The translations under genes and the position numbers were made by a program. This document shows positions 8,763 through 17,019 of a DNA stretch of 64,000 nt, one piece after another. This DNA comes from PALSA-505 sp036267135. GTDB taxonomy: Bacteria > Actinomycetota > Actinomycetes > Streptosporangiales > Streptosporangiaceae. Location of the stretch: positions 45,941 to 109,940 of the forward strand of contig DATAWQ010000078.1 in assembly GCA_036267135.1 (NCBI GenBank), given 5' to 3'. The notes under the pieces were generated by a model, which was not told the origin of the DNA, searched no databases, and saw only the letters and a program-made list of their open reading frames with translations. Numbering within the stretch: the stretch's first letter is position 1; each line of letters opens with the position of its first letter.

Positions 8763-9731
8763 ATGTTCGCTGTCACCGCTGCGCGCTTCGATGCCGAGAA
8801 CCCACTGGCCGGCCTGGAACTTGGTGAGCGGCCCGAGCCTTCGCCTCCGGCGGCATGGACCACCGTCACGGTCAAGGCCACCGCGCTCAACCACCACGAC
8901 GTGTGGACGCTGCGCGGGGTGGGGATCACCGAGGACCGGCTGCCGATGGTGCTCGGCTGCGATGCCGCCGGACTGGACGAGGACGGCCGCCCGGTCGTGG
9001 TGTACTCCGTGGTCGGCGACCCGATCGAGGCCGGCGGCGACGAGACGCTCGACCCGCGGCGCTCGCTGCTGTCCGAGCGCTACGACGGCACGTTCGCCGA
9101 GCGGGTCGCGGTGCCGCGGCGCAACCTGCTGCCCAAGCCGGACGCGCTCTCCTTCGAAGAGGCGGCCTGCCTGCCCACGGCCTACCTGACCGCCTACCGG
9201 ATGCTGTTCCAGTCGGCCGGGCTCGAACCGGGCTCGACCGTACTGGTGCAGGGGGCCGGGGGTGGGGTGTCCACCGCCCTCATCCTGCTCGGCCGGGCCG
9301 CGGGCTACCGGATCTGGGCCACCAGCCGCAGCGAGGCCAAGCGGGACCGCGCGGTCAAGCTCGGCGCCGACCAGGCCTTCCCCGCCGGTGAACGGCTGCC
9401 CGAGCGGGTGGACGCGGTGATGGAGACGGTCGGCGAGGCCACCTGGAAGCATTCCCTGCGCGCGGTCAGGCCGGGTGGGCGGATCGTGGTCGCGGGCGCC
9501 ACCAGCGGCCCAGCGCCGTCCGCCGACCTGGCCCGGGTGTTCTTTCTGCAGCTCTCCGTGGTCGGCGCCACAATGGGCTCGCGTGAGCAGCTCGGCAGGC
9601 TGCTGCGATTCTGCGAGCAGACCGGGGTACGGCCCCTGATCGACCGGGTGCTGCCACTGGCGCAGGCCAGCGAAGGCTTCGCGGCCATGGCCTCCGGCGA
9701 CGTCTTCGGCAAGATCGTCTTCACCGTCTGA
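8763..9731 (+). CDS. Zinc-type (MDR) alcohol dehydrogenase / quinone oxidoreductase
   Basis: A 322-residue medium-chain dehydrogenase. GroES-like domain at about 1-120 (TALNHHDVWTLRGVG, LPMVLGCDAAG), nucleotide-binding domain after it (TVLVQGAGGGVSTALILLGRAAGY). The catalytic zinc ligands of true alcohol dehydrogenases are not evident, so a quinone- or enone-reductase role is more likely. Start ATG 8763 follows a leaderless-type promoter; a GTG at 8754 is possible. It converges on the PadR gene with 50 bases between. Confidence 0.88.
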   Translation: MFAVTAARFDAENPLAGLELGERPEPSPPAAWTTVTVKATALNHHDVWTLRGVGITEDRLPMVLGCDAAGLDEDGRPVVVYSVVGDPIEAGGDETLDPRRSLLSERYDGTFAERVAVPRRNLLPKPDALSFEEAACLPTAYLTAYRMLFQSAGLEPGSTVLVQGAGGGVSTALILLGRAAGYRIWATSRSEAKRDRAVKLGADQAFPAGERLPERVDAVMETVGEATWKHSLRAVRPGGRIVVAGATSGPAPSADLARVFFLQLSVVGATMGSREQLGRLLRFCEQTGVRPLIDRVLPLAQASEGFAAMASGDVFGKIVFTV

Positions 9732-9781
9732 CCGCGCAGCCCACCAACCACCCGTCCGCCCGGGCGCAGCGTCGGCGCGTT

Positions 9782-10927
9782 TCAGGCCTCGGGGCGGTCC
9801 TCGACTTCCCCTGGTGCGTCGGTGCCCTTCTTCTCCTCGGCGCTGGCATCGTCCGGCCGTAGCACCTCGGTCCTGATCCGGCTGAGCGCCTCGTCCAGAA
9901 TCACCCGCAGGTCGCCCAGCGTGTCCTCGCCGATCGCGCTGGCGTGCGTAGCCAGCCGCCGCAACTCGGTGGCGAACTGCAGGGCCAGCCGTTCCAGATC
10001 CCGCAGTTTCGCCGCATCCGGCCAGCCGGGCACACGCCCAGGGCCCTGCCGGTTCTTGCTGCCGGGCCAGTCCTTGCTGCCGGGCCAGTCTCTGCTGCCC
10101 GGCCAGTCCCGCCAGTCCTTCAGCCCGGACCACTCCCGCCAGCCCGGCCAGTCCCGCAGCGCCGACCAGTCGCCCCAGTCCCGCCGGGACCGGCCCCGCC
10201 CGGCCCGGAAGCGCGCACCCGCCTCCTCACCGGCCCGCTCGCGTTCTTCGTGCGGACGGCCGCCACCGGCGGCCTGCTCCTCCCAGTCCGTCGCGTCCCG
10301 CCAGGTATCGCCGCGCCCGCCGCCGCGTGGCCGCCGTGCCTCGTCGTGCTCCCGGGAGCCGCGATCCCTGGGGCCGTGCTCGCGCTGATCGCGCCCGCGC
10401 TCCCCTTCGGCCCGCTCGCGTTCCCACGCGGCCCGATCCCGCTCCCACTGGTCCCGCTCGCGTGCCTGGTCCGCGTCCGAGCGTTCGTGCTTCGCGTCCT
10501 GCTCCGCGTCCGGCCGGCCCTGCGTCTGCCCACCTTCACGCCGGACGTCCTTGGCTGCTCGGGCGATCTCCTCGCGCAGGCTGCGGACTGTTTCCCTGAC
10601 GTCCTCCTTGACCTCACGCGCGATGTCGCGGACGGACTCGGTGATCTCCTCTTCCAGTTCGGCCAGGTCGTCCACGCGCTCGCGGATCTCCTCCCGGCCC
10701 TTGTCGGTGAGCCGGTAGACCTTGCGGCCCTCCACCTCATCGTGGGTGACCAAGCCCTCCTCTTCCAGCCGGGCCAACCGGGGGTAGATGGTGCCCGGCG
10801 ACGGTGCATACACGCCCATGAAGCGGTCCTGCAGCAGCCGGATCACCTCGTAGCCGTGCTTGGGCGCGTCGTCGAGCAGCTTGAGCAGGTAGAGCCGGAG
10901 CCTGCCATGGCGGAACACCGGGCTCAT
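9782..10927 (-). CDS. PadR-family transcriptional regulator with a long tryptophan-rich C-terminal extension
   Basis: A 381-residue protein. The winged-helix PadR domain is residues 1-85 (LYLLKLLDDAPKHGYEVIRLL, SPGTIYPRLARLEEEGLV), followed by a long charged coiled-coil helix to about 135. Residues 140-245 are Arg/Glu/Asp-rich disorder. Residues 251-287 hold nine tryptophans at 3- to 6-residue spacing (DWPGSRDWPGSKDWPGSK and similar), partly encoded by an 18-bp tandem repeat near 10047-10101. A last helical segment (310-360) ends the protein. Usual PadR proteins are 110-200 residues. The start overlaps the stop of the upstream DUF4097 gene by one base, so it probably autoregulates that operon. 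Confidence 0.9.
   Translation of the reverse strand: MSPVFRHGRLRLYLLKLLDDAPKHGYEVIRLLQDRFMGVYAPSPGTIYPRLARLEEEGLVTHDEVEGRKVYRLTDKGREEIRERVDDLAELEEEITESVRDIAREVKEDVRETVRSLREEIARAAKDVRREGGQTQGRPDAEQDAKHERSDADQARERDQWERDRAAWERERAEGERGRDQREHGPRDRGSREHDEARRPRGGGRGDTWRDATDWEEQAAGGGRPHEERERAGEEAGARFRAGRGRSRRDWGDWSALRDWPGWREWSGLKDWRDWPGSRDWPGSKDWPGSKNRQGPGRVPGWPDAAKLRDLERLALQFATELRRLATHASAIGEDTLGDLRVILDEALSRIRTEVLRPDDASAEEKKGTDAPGEVEDRPEA
10047..10101. repeat. 18-bp in-frame tandem repeat inside the PadR gene
   Basis: Three units built on TTGCTGCCGGGCCAGTCC, each encoding six residues (DWPGSK/R on the minus strand). Unit length is a multiple of three, so expansion keeps the frame. Confidence 0.85.
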
Positions 10928-11808
10928 CAGGCATCGCCTTCTACGGTCGTGCCGCCCTTGTGCGTGGCGGCTGTTTCTTCCTGGTCCGCGTTCGCGCCCG
11001 TCCCGGCCTGCTGGCCGGCGGGCTCCGGCCGCGGACTTCGCTGCAGGAGAGTGACGCTGCCGGACATGGTGCTGACCGACAGATGCCCCGCCCCATCGCC
11101 GATTGTGCCTGAGAGGGTTTTCGGCCCTGACCCGAGCCCACCGAATTCGCTGTGGAGCTGTCCGGACGCCGAGCGGATGTCGGCCTTGGCGCCGGTCTCG
11201 GCGGGCAGCCTGAACGCCACGTCACCGGACAGCGTGCCCACCCGCACCTGGCCGGACACTCCGAATTCCACGTCCGCGGTGACCCCGCCGCTGACCGTCT
11301 TGGCCTGCAGTCGCTCGATTCGGCCTTCGGCCAGGGTCAGGTCGCCGGACACCGAGTTGAACGCGACGCTGCCCTCGAGACCCTGTGCCTCCACGTTGCC
11401 GGAGACCGTGTTCGCGTCCACCGGCCCGGTCACGCCGTCCAGCGTCATGTCGCCGTTCACACTCTTCAGCGACGTCGCGGCCGCCATCCCGGCGACCACC
11501 GCGGTGGCGTTCACCACGCCCACCTGCGTCGGGCAGTCCTTTTGCACCATGACGGTGAGGTTCGCGAAGTGCCGCTGCGGCCGCAGCCAGCCCAGCAAGC
11601 CGTCCCAGCTCAGGTCCTCATAGGTGATCGTGAGGATGCCGGCCTCATGGGTCACCAGCAACGGCTGTCCGGAGATCTCGGCCACCTCCAGGCGTGGCCG
11701 GTCCTCAGTGGCCAGCACGGCGACCGAACCGGCCAGGATCCTGACCCGGAGGGCGACGACGCCGTCAAAGTCCAGTGCAGTGGGGGAGTCAATGGTCCAG
11801 CGTGTCAT
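10927..11808 (-). CDS. DUF4097 beta-strand repeat protein
   Basis: A 293-residue protein with the repeated G-x-V/L-x-V...SG-D/N-V pattern of DUF4097 (for example LKSVNGDMTLDGVTGPV, NTVSGNVEAQGLEG, FNSVSGDLTLAEG, KTVSGGVTADVEF, GTLSGDVAFRLP), which forms a right-handed beta-solenoid-like sheet. No signal peptide is seen, so it should be cytoplasmic. Role unknown; the family often sits beside a PadR gene as here. ATG 11808 has the strong site GGAAGGAG; the 16 residues upstream of it are not conserved-looking. It is the first gene of a two-gene operon. Confidence 0.87.
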   Translation of the reverse strand: MTRWTIDSPTALDFDGVVALRVRILAGSVAVLATEDRPRLEVAEISGQPLLVTHEAGILTITYEDLSWDGLLGWLRPQRHFANLTVMVQKDCPTQVGVVNATAVVAGMAAATSLKSVNGDMTLDGVTGPVDANTVSGNVEAQGLEGSVAFNSVSGDLTLAEGRIERLQAKTVSGGVTADVEFGVSGQVRVGTLSGDVAFRLPAETGAKADIRSASGQLHSEFGGLGSGPKTLSGTIGDGAGHLSVSTMSGSVTLLQRSPRPEPAGQQAGTGANADQEETAATHKGGTTVEGDA

Positions 11809-11862
11809 CGCACGTGACTCCTTCCGTTGCACGCGGCAGCCAGCCCCGCAGGGCACCCAACA

Positions 11863-11878
11863 AACGATATATCTCGTT
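11863..11878. promoter_or_regulatory. Candidate PadR operator in the DUF4097-padR promoter
   Basis: Inverted repeat AACGA-TATATC-TCGTT, 55 bases upstream of the DUF4097 start, in the only AT-rich stretch there. PadR proteins commonly bind such AT-centred palindromes in their own promoters. On the minus strand it would overlap a -10-like GATATAT. Confidence 0.6.
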
Positions 11879-11899
11879 AACCAAAAGTCAAGCTAGCCG

Positions 11900-12061
11900 A
11901 CCTCCAAGCCACCCCACCCGCCACCCAAACCACCCGCCACCCAAACCACCCGCTACCCACCCAAACGCCCACCCCCATCATGCCCCCCCGCCACCCGGCC
12001 CGAAACGACAGAAAATCGATTACATTCTGACAGCTCCCCGCTTGACGGGAGGGCAAGCGGG
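11900..12061. repeat. C-rich low-complexity tract (CCACCC repeats) and a hairpin; no gene seen
   Basis: The gap between the DUF4097 promoter and DUF6104 has no supported gene. It begins with a strongly strand-biased tract of CCGCCACCCAAACCACC units (about 17 bp, two to three copies, to about 12000). At 12037-12061 lies CCCGCTTG / CAAGCGGG with a 9-base loop, a plausible terminator for the kgd-DUF6104 operon. Confidence 0.75.
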
Positions 12062-12154
12062 ACGGCTGAGCCGACGGGTTGGGTGCCGCGTGGGGCCGGT
12101 GTGTCGGGTGGAGCGCGCGCGTGTTGGGTGGGCTGTGGGGGCGGCGGCGCCGGG

Positions 12155-12331
12155 TTACTCCTCGTCGTCGGTGGTGGAGGCGAGCCAGGCGGCGAGGCGG
12201 TCTACGGGGGCCTCGAACTCGGGGTTGAGGTCGACGAACTGGCGCAGCCGGTCGGCCACCCAGGCGAGGCTTACCTGCTCCTCGCCGCGCTGGTCCTCCA
12301 GCGCCTCGATGCCGCGATCGGTGAAGTACAT
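12155..12331 (-). CDS. DUF6104-type small protein linked to kgd
   Basis: A 58-residue frame from ATG 12331 to TAA 12155, beginning MYFTDRGIEALEDQRGEE and continuing LAWVADRLRQFVDLNPEFE, ending in an acidic DDEE tail. This is a short conserved actinobacterial protein that I recall directly downstream of kgd; here it begins 8 bases after the kgd stop. Predicted helical and acidic. Function unknown; the fixed position suggests a link to 2-oxoglutarate dehydrogenase. Confidence 0.85.
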   Translation of the reverse strand: MYFTDRGIEALEDQRGEEQVSLAWVADRLRQFVDLNPEFEAPVDRLAAWLASTTDDEE

Positions 12332-12339
12332 TGCCCCGG

Positions 12340-15300
12340 CTACGCGCCAGCCGAACCTGCGCCGGCGACGGTCGGGAGGCCGGATAGGGCGCGGTCGACG
12401 AGGGCTTGGTGCTCCTCGCGGTGCTTGATGGCCGAACCGCCCGCGGGTGCGGAGCTCGGCGGCAGCGACACATGATCCACCGGTCGGCCCAGCAGCTTGG
12501 GCAGCTTCAGTGCCATCCGGGGCCAGGGTCCCATGTTGGCCGGCTCCTCCTGCACCCAGACGATTTCCTCGGCCGCCGGATACTTGGCCAGCTCGGCCCG
12601 AAGCTCCTCAAGCGGAAGCGGGTAAAGCCGCTCGAGCCGCACGATCGACGCGGCGGCGCCGACCTCGCGCAGCCGTTCAGTTAGGTCGTAGTAGACCTTG
12701 CCCGAACACAGCAGTACGCGCCGGACCTCCTCAGCCCGCCCAGGGCCGCCGTCACCGATCACCGGCTGGAACGAGCCGGACGTGAAGTCCGCGACCGCCG
12801 ACGTGGCGGCCTTCAGCCGGAGCATGGACTTGGGCGTGAACACGATGAGCGGCTTGCGCCGGCCGGACAGCGTCTGCCAGCGCAGCAGGTGGAAGTAGTT
12901 GGCGGGTGTGGTCGGCATGGCCACGGTCATGTTGTCCTGCGCGCACAGGCTGAGGAAGCGCTCGACCCTGGCCGAGGAGTGGTCGGGGCCCTGGCCCTCG
13001 TAGCCGTGCGGCAGCAGCAGCACCACGCTGGAACGCTGTCCCCACTTCTGCTCGCCGGAGCTGATGAACTCGTCGACCACGGTCTGCGCGCCGTTGATGA
13101 AGTCGCCGAACTGGGCCTCCCAGGCCACCAGCGTGTCCGGCCGCACCACCGAGTAGCCGTACTCGAAGCCGACCGCGGCGAACTCCGACAACAGCGAGTC
13201 GTGCACGTAGAACTTGGCGCTGCCCGCGTTGAACGCCCGCAGCGGGGTGTGCTCGGACCCGTTGACCCGGTCCACCAGGACCGCGTGCCGCTGGCCGAAG
13301 GTCCCGCGCCTGGTGTCCTGGCCGACCAGCCTGACCGCGTGCCCGTCCATCAGCAGCGAGCCGAACGCCAGCGTCTCGCCGGTGGCCCAGTCGATCGCGT
13401 CCTGCGCCACCATGGTGGCCCGGCGCTGCAGCAGCGGTTGCAGCCGCGGGTGCACGGTGAAGCCGTCGGGCATGTTGAGCTGGGTGTCGATGACGTGCTT
13501 GACGGCCTCGTCGGTGATCGCGGACGGCACGCCGGTGTGGTCGATCGGGTCGTCGGCCTCGGGCTCGGGCTTGACCACCGCGCCTGGCTCGGTCGGCTTG
13601 GTCGCGGCCTCCCTGGTCTCGCTGAACACGCGCTCGAGCTGCTGCTGGTAGTCGCGCAGCGCGTTCTCGGCCTCTTCCATGGTGATGTCGCCGCGGCCGA
13701 TCAGCGCCTCGGTATAGAGCTTGCGGACCGAGCGGCGCGCGTCGATCAGGTCGTACATCAGCGGCTGGGTGAACGAGGGGTTGTCGGCCTCGTTGTGCCC
13801 GCGGCGCCGGTAGCAGATCAGGTCGATGACCACGTCCTTCTTGAACTTGCGCCGGTAGGCGAACGCGGCCCGGCCGACCCGCACCACGGCCTCCGGATCG
13901 TCGCCGTTCACGTGGAAGATCGGGGCCTGGATCATCCGGGCCACGTCGGTGGCGTACACCGAGGACCGCGAGGACTCCGGCGCGGTGGTGAAGCCGACCT
14001 GGTTGTTCACCACGATGTGGATGGTGCCGCCGGTGCGGTACCCGCGCAGCTGGGACAGGTTGAGCGTCTCGGCCACCACGCCCTGCCCGGCGAACGCCGC
14101 GTCCCCGTGGATCAGCAAGGGCAGCACGGTGAAGCCTTCCTCGCCCACGTCCAGCAGGTCCTGCTTGGCCCGCACCACACCCTCGAGCACCGGGTCGACC
14201 GCCTCCAGGTGACTGGGGTTGGCGACCAGCGAGATGGGGATCGAGTACCCGCCGGAGGCCACGAAGGTGCCCGACGCACCCAGGTGGTACTTCACGTCGC
14301 CGGAGCCGTGCATGCTGCGCGGGTCAAGGTTGCCCTCGAACTCACCGAAGATCTGTCCGTACGACTTGCCCGCGATGTTGGCCAGCACGTTCAGCCGGCC
14401 CCGGTGGGCCATGCCCATCACGGCCTCGTCCATGCTCTGCAGTGCGGCCTCGGTCAGCACCGCGTCGAGCAGCGGGATCAGCGACTCCGCGCCCTCCAGC
14501 GAGAACCGCCGCTGCCCCACGAACTTGGTCTGCAGGAACATCTCGAACGCCTCGGCCACGTTCAGCCGGCTCAGGATGCGGATCTGCTCGTCGTGGTCGG
14601 GCGCCGGGTGCGGCCGCTCCACCCTGGCCTGGATCCAGGCCCGCTCGTCCGGCTCCTGGATGTGCATGTACTCGATGCCGACCGTGCGGCAGTACGAGTC
14701 GCGCAGCACGCCCAGGATGTCGCGCAGTTTCATGATCGGCTTGCCGCCGAAGCCGCCGGTCGCGAACTCCCGCTCCAGGTCCCACAGGGTGAGCCCGTGC
14801 TGGTTGATGTCCAGGTCGGGGTGGCGCCGCTGGTGGTATTCCAGCGGGTCGGTGTCGGCCATCAGGTGCCCGCGCACCCGGTAGGCGTGGATCAGCTCGT
14901 GCACCCGGGCCGGCCGCGAGATGTCGTCCTCGTGCCCGGACGGCAGGTCGCGCACCCACCGGACCGGCTCGTACGGCACCCGCAGCGCCCGGAAGATCTC
15001 GTCGTAGAAGCCGTCCTCGCCCAGCAGCAGCCGGTGGATCAGCCGCAGGAACTCACCGGACTGCGCGCCCTGGATGACCCGGTGGTCGTAGGTCGAGGTG
15101 AGCGTCACGGTCTTGCTGATCGCGTTTCTGGCCAGCGTCTCCTCCGAGGCGCCCTGCCAGGCCGCGGGGTACTCCATCGCCCCGACGCCGATGATGCAGC
15201 CCTGGCCCGGCATCAGCCGCGGCACCGAGTGCACGGTGCCGATCGTGCCCGGGTTGGTCAGGCTGATCGTCACCCCGGCGAAGTCGTCGACCTCCAGCTT

Positions 15301-16209
15301 GCCGCCGCGCGTCCGCCGGATCAGGTCCTCGTAGGCCACCCAGAACTGGCGGAAGTCCATGCCCTCGGTGGCTTTGATGCCCGGCACCAGGAGCTGGCGG
15401 GTGCCGTCCGGCTTGCGCTGGTCGATGGCCAGGCCCAGGTTGACGTGCTCGGGCCGCACCAGCGTGGGCTTGCCGTCCACCTCGGCGTAGGAGTCGTTCA
15501 TCTCCGGCATGGCCGCGGTGGCCTTGACCACCGCGTAGCCGATCAGGTGCGTGAACGAGATCTTGCCGCCCCGGCCGCGGCCGAGGTGGTTGTTGATCAC
15601 GATCCGGTTGTCGCTGATCAGCTTCCCCGGCACCGCCCGCACGCTGGTCGCCGTCGGCACCGACAGGCTGGCCGTCATGTTGACCGCGGTCCGCGCCGGT
15701 GCCCCCCGCAGCCTGGTCTGTTCCGAATCTGCCGCCGGCCTGTGGGGGGCAGGGGAGGCGGGTGGGGGCGCCACGGTTCTTTCCTGAACGGTGGCCACCT
15801 TGCCCCCGTCGCTCCCCGCCTGGCCGGCCGTCACCGGAGCCTGCGCGGCCGGCGTGCCCGCTGCCTGACCCGTAGCGGGCGCTGTCGCCGGAGCCGGGGC
15901 CGTGGCCTGCGCCTGGCCCTGGGCCGGGTCGCCCTGGCCGGCGTCGCTCTGACCTGACGCTTTCGCTTGGCCAGGGTGGTAGTCGGCGAAGAAGTTCCAC
16001 CACGCCGGGTCCACCGAGGCCGGGTCGGCCAGGTACCGCTGGTGCAGTTCGTCCACCAGCCACTCGTTGGCGCCGAAATCGGCCGCCGTCATGGACGCAG
16101 GATCGGCGCTATCGTCGCCCACCGGCGCGCCGTTGGCGGGCGGACCTCCTGCCGACCCCGAATGAACCGATCCACTCGCCGGCCCCCGCTCGCCAGACAC
16201 CGCGGCCAT
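12340..16209 (-). CDS. kgd: Multifunctional 2-oxoglutarate dehydrogenase E1 / decarboxylase with fused succinyltransferase (E2o) domain
   Basis: About 1289 residues joining TCA-cycle functions. N-terminal helper motif GANEWLVDELHQRYLADP (about 45-62 from this start), then an Ala/Pro/Gln-rich linker, then an E2 acyltransferase domain (PGKLISDNRIVINNHL through TSTYDHRVIQGAQSGEF, with the catalytic histidine) that lacks its own lipoyl domain. The thiamine-diphosphate E1 part follows (MGMAHRGRLNVLANIAGK, HVNGDDPEAVVRV, YRRRGHNEADNPSFTQP), ending with the transketolase C-terminal domain. It works with lipoylated SucB/AceF and Lpd. ATG 16209 is preceded by GGAAGAGGG; ATG 16251 would add 14 residues. 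Confidence 0.95.
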   Translation of the reverse strand: MAAVSGERGPASGSVHSGSAGGPPANGAPVGDDSADPASMTAADFGANEWLVDELHQRYLADPASVDPAWWNFFADYHPGQAKASGQSDAGQGDPAQGQAQATAPAPATAPATGQAAGTPAAQAPVTAGQAGSDGGKVATVQERTVAPPPASPAPHRPAADSEQTRLRGAPARTAVNMTASLSVPTATSVRAVPGKLISDNRIVINNHLGRGRGGKISFTHLIGYAVVKATAAMPEMNDSYAEVDGKPTLVRPEHVNLGLAIDQRKPDGTRQLLVPGIKATEGMDFRQFWVAYEDLIRRTRGGKLEVDDFAGVTISLTNPGTIGTVHSVPRLMPGQGCIIGVGAMEYPAAWQGASEETLARNAISKTVTLTSTYDHRVIQGAQSGEFLRLIHRLLLGEDGFYDEIFRALRVPYEPVRWVRDLPSGHEDDISRPARVHELIHAYRVRGHLMADTDPLEYHQRRHPDLDINQHGLTLWDLEREFATGGFGGKPIMKLRDILGVLRDSYCRTVGIEYMHIQEPDERAWIQARVERPHPAPDHDEQIRILSRLNVAEAFEMFLQTKFVGQRRFSLEGAESLIPLLDAVLTEAALQSMDEAVMGMAHRGRLNVLANIAGKSYGQIFGEFEGNLDPRSMHGSGDVKYHLGASGTFVASGGYSIPISLVANPSHLEAVDPVLEGVVRAKQDLLDVGEEGFTVLPLLIHGDAAFAGQGVVAETLNLSQLRGYRTGGTIHIVVNNQVGFTTAPESSRSSVYATDVARMIQAPIFHVNGDDPEAVVRVGRAAFAYRRKFKKDVVIDLICYRRRGHNEADNPSFTQPLMYDLIDARRSVRKLYTEALIGRGDITMEEAENALRDYQQQLERVFSETREAATKPTEPGAVVKPEPEADDPIDHTGVPSAITDEAVKHVIDTQLNMPDGFTVHPRLQPLLQRRATMVAQDAIDWATGETLAFGSLLMDGHAVRLVGQDTRRGTFGQRHAVLVDRVNGSEHTPLRAFNAGSAKFYVHDSLLSEFAAVGFEYGYSVVRPDTLVAWEAQFGDFINGAQTVVDEFISSGEQKWGQRSSVVLLLPHGYEGQGPDHSSARVERFLSLCAQDNMTVAMPTTPANYFHLLRWQTLSGRRKPLIVFTPKSMLRLKAATSAVADFTSGSFQPVIGDGGPGRAEEVRRVLLCSGKVYYDLTERLREVGAAASIVRLERLYPLPLEELRAELAKYPAAEEIVWVQEEPANMGPWPRMALKLPKLLGRPVDHVSLPPSSAPAGGSAIKHREEHQALVDRALSGLPTVAGAGSAGA

Positions 16210-16328
16210 CGCCCTCTTCCACTTTTCGCAACCAGTCTTTGAACGCATCAAGATTACCCGCCGGCCAGGGGCGCGGTGAGACGATCCGGCACGCGCACAT
16301 GCCGTACACGCGAACCCATGCCGAGGGT

Positions 16329-16343
16329 GATAACAGTGCTATC
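16329..16343. promoter_or_regulatory. Imperfect inverted repeat between kgd and the BlaI-like gene
   Basis: GATAACA-G-TGCTATC, one mismatch between arms, about 100 bases upstream of the BlaI-like start and 120 upstream of kgd. It could be a repressor site in the divergent promoter region. It does not match the classical BlaI TACA/TGTA box. Confidence 0.35.
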
Positions 16344-16442
16344 GAGTCGGAGGATTCCTCCTCCGGGGTGCAGCTTTGCTGTCCCGGCCAGCGGATGGCC
16401 GCCGACGATCGTGCTTAGCATGTCGGCACGGAGGTGGGGCCG

Positions 16443-16835
16443 GTGCGGGAGTTCGGTGAACTCGAAAGCGCGATCATGGATGTGATGTGGGATGCGGAGC
16501 GTCCTTACGCCGTCCGCGAGGTGCGCGAGCGCATGACGTACGCCCGTTCGGTGGCATACACGACCGTGATGACGGTGATGGACATCCTTCACCGCAAGGG
16601 CGTGCTTTGCAGGGACAAGCACGGCCGGGCCTGGCGTTACTGGCCATCCGAAGCGCGGGAGGAGCATGACGCGCGACTGATGGCCGAGGTGCTGCGCTCG
16701 GGTGGCAACCGGGTCGTCACCATGCGGCGCTTCATCGAGCGGGTCAGCGACGAAGAGATGGAGAGCCTGCGCGTCGCCGTCAGGGACGTGTTTTCCCTCC
16801 GCGGGATGGCCTCCTTAACCGGGGCCGCCTCGTAG
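16443..16835 (+). CDS. BlaI/MecI-family transcriptional repressor
   Basis: A 130-residue winged-helix protein: FGELESAIMDVMWDAERPYAV, RSVAYTTVMTVMDILHRKGV, RDKHGRAWRYWPS, then a C-terminal dimerisation helix region. Family members repress beta-lactamase-type or respiratory/stress operons and are inactivated by a linked M56 peptidase; none is linked here. I use GTG 16443 because GGAGG at 16430-16434 is eight bases away; the GTG at 16434 overlaps that site. It is divergent from kgd. A very strong palindrome follows the stop. Confidence 0.9.
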   Translation: MREFGELESAIMDVMWDAERPYAVREVRERMTYARSVAYTTVMTVMDILHRKGVLCRDKHGRAWRYWPSEAREEHDARLMAEVLRSGGNRVVTMRRFIERVSDEEMESLRVAVRDVFSLRGMASLTGAAS

Positions 16836-16843
16836 GTGTCACC

Positions 16844-16887
16844 GGTCGCGCCCGGCCTGGCCGGTACCGGCCAGGCCGCGCGCGACC
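16844..16887. terminator. 44-bp near-perfect palindrome after the BlaI-like gene
   Basis: GGTCGCGC, CC, GGCCTGGCCGGT on the left are mirrored by ACCGGCCAGGCC, GC, GCGCGACC on the right; only one of 22 pairs fails. It starts 9 bases past the stop. Loop-free at the centre (GGTACC), so it is as much a cruciform candidate as a terminator. Confidence 0.8.
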
Positions 16888-17019
16888 GCCCGCCCCCGGG
16901 CGTAACCACGGGGGTCCCGGGGGCCACCCCCCGGGCCAGCGCCGCCCGGTACGATCGGGCCGGGGGACAGTCTCCTGCGCTATCCGGATGTGCATTCCCA
17001 ACCCTGGCTGAGGGCAGTA

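Noticed and set aside
12889..15957. A 1000-codon open frame on the plus strand opposite kgd
   Set aside because: It is a mirror of kgd caused by high GC at third positions: His/Arg/Gly/Val-rich, no domain, no ribosome site. The minus strand encodes an unmistakable enzyme.
16329..16343. Classical BlaI operator
   Set aside because: The TACA...TGTA core is absent; only a weak inverted repeat is present.
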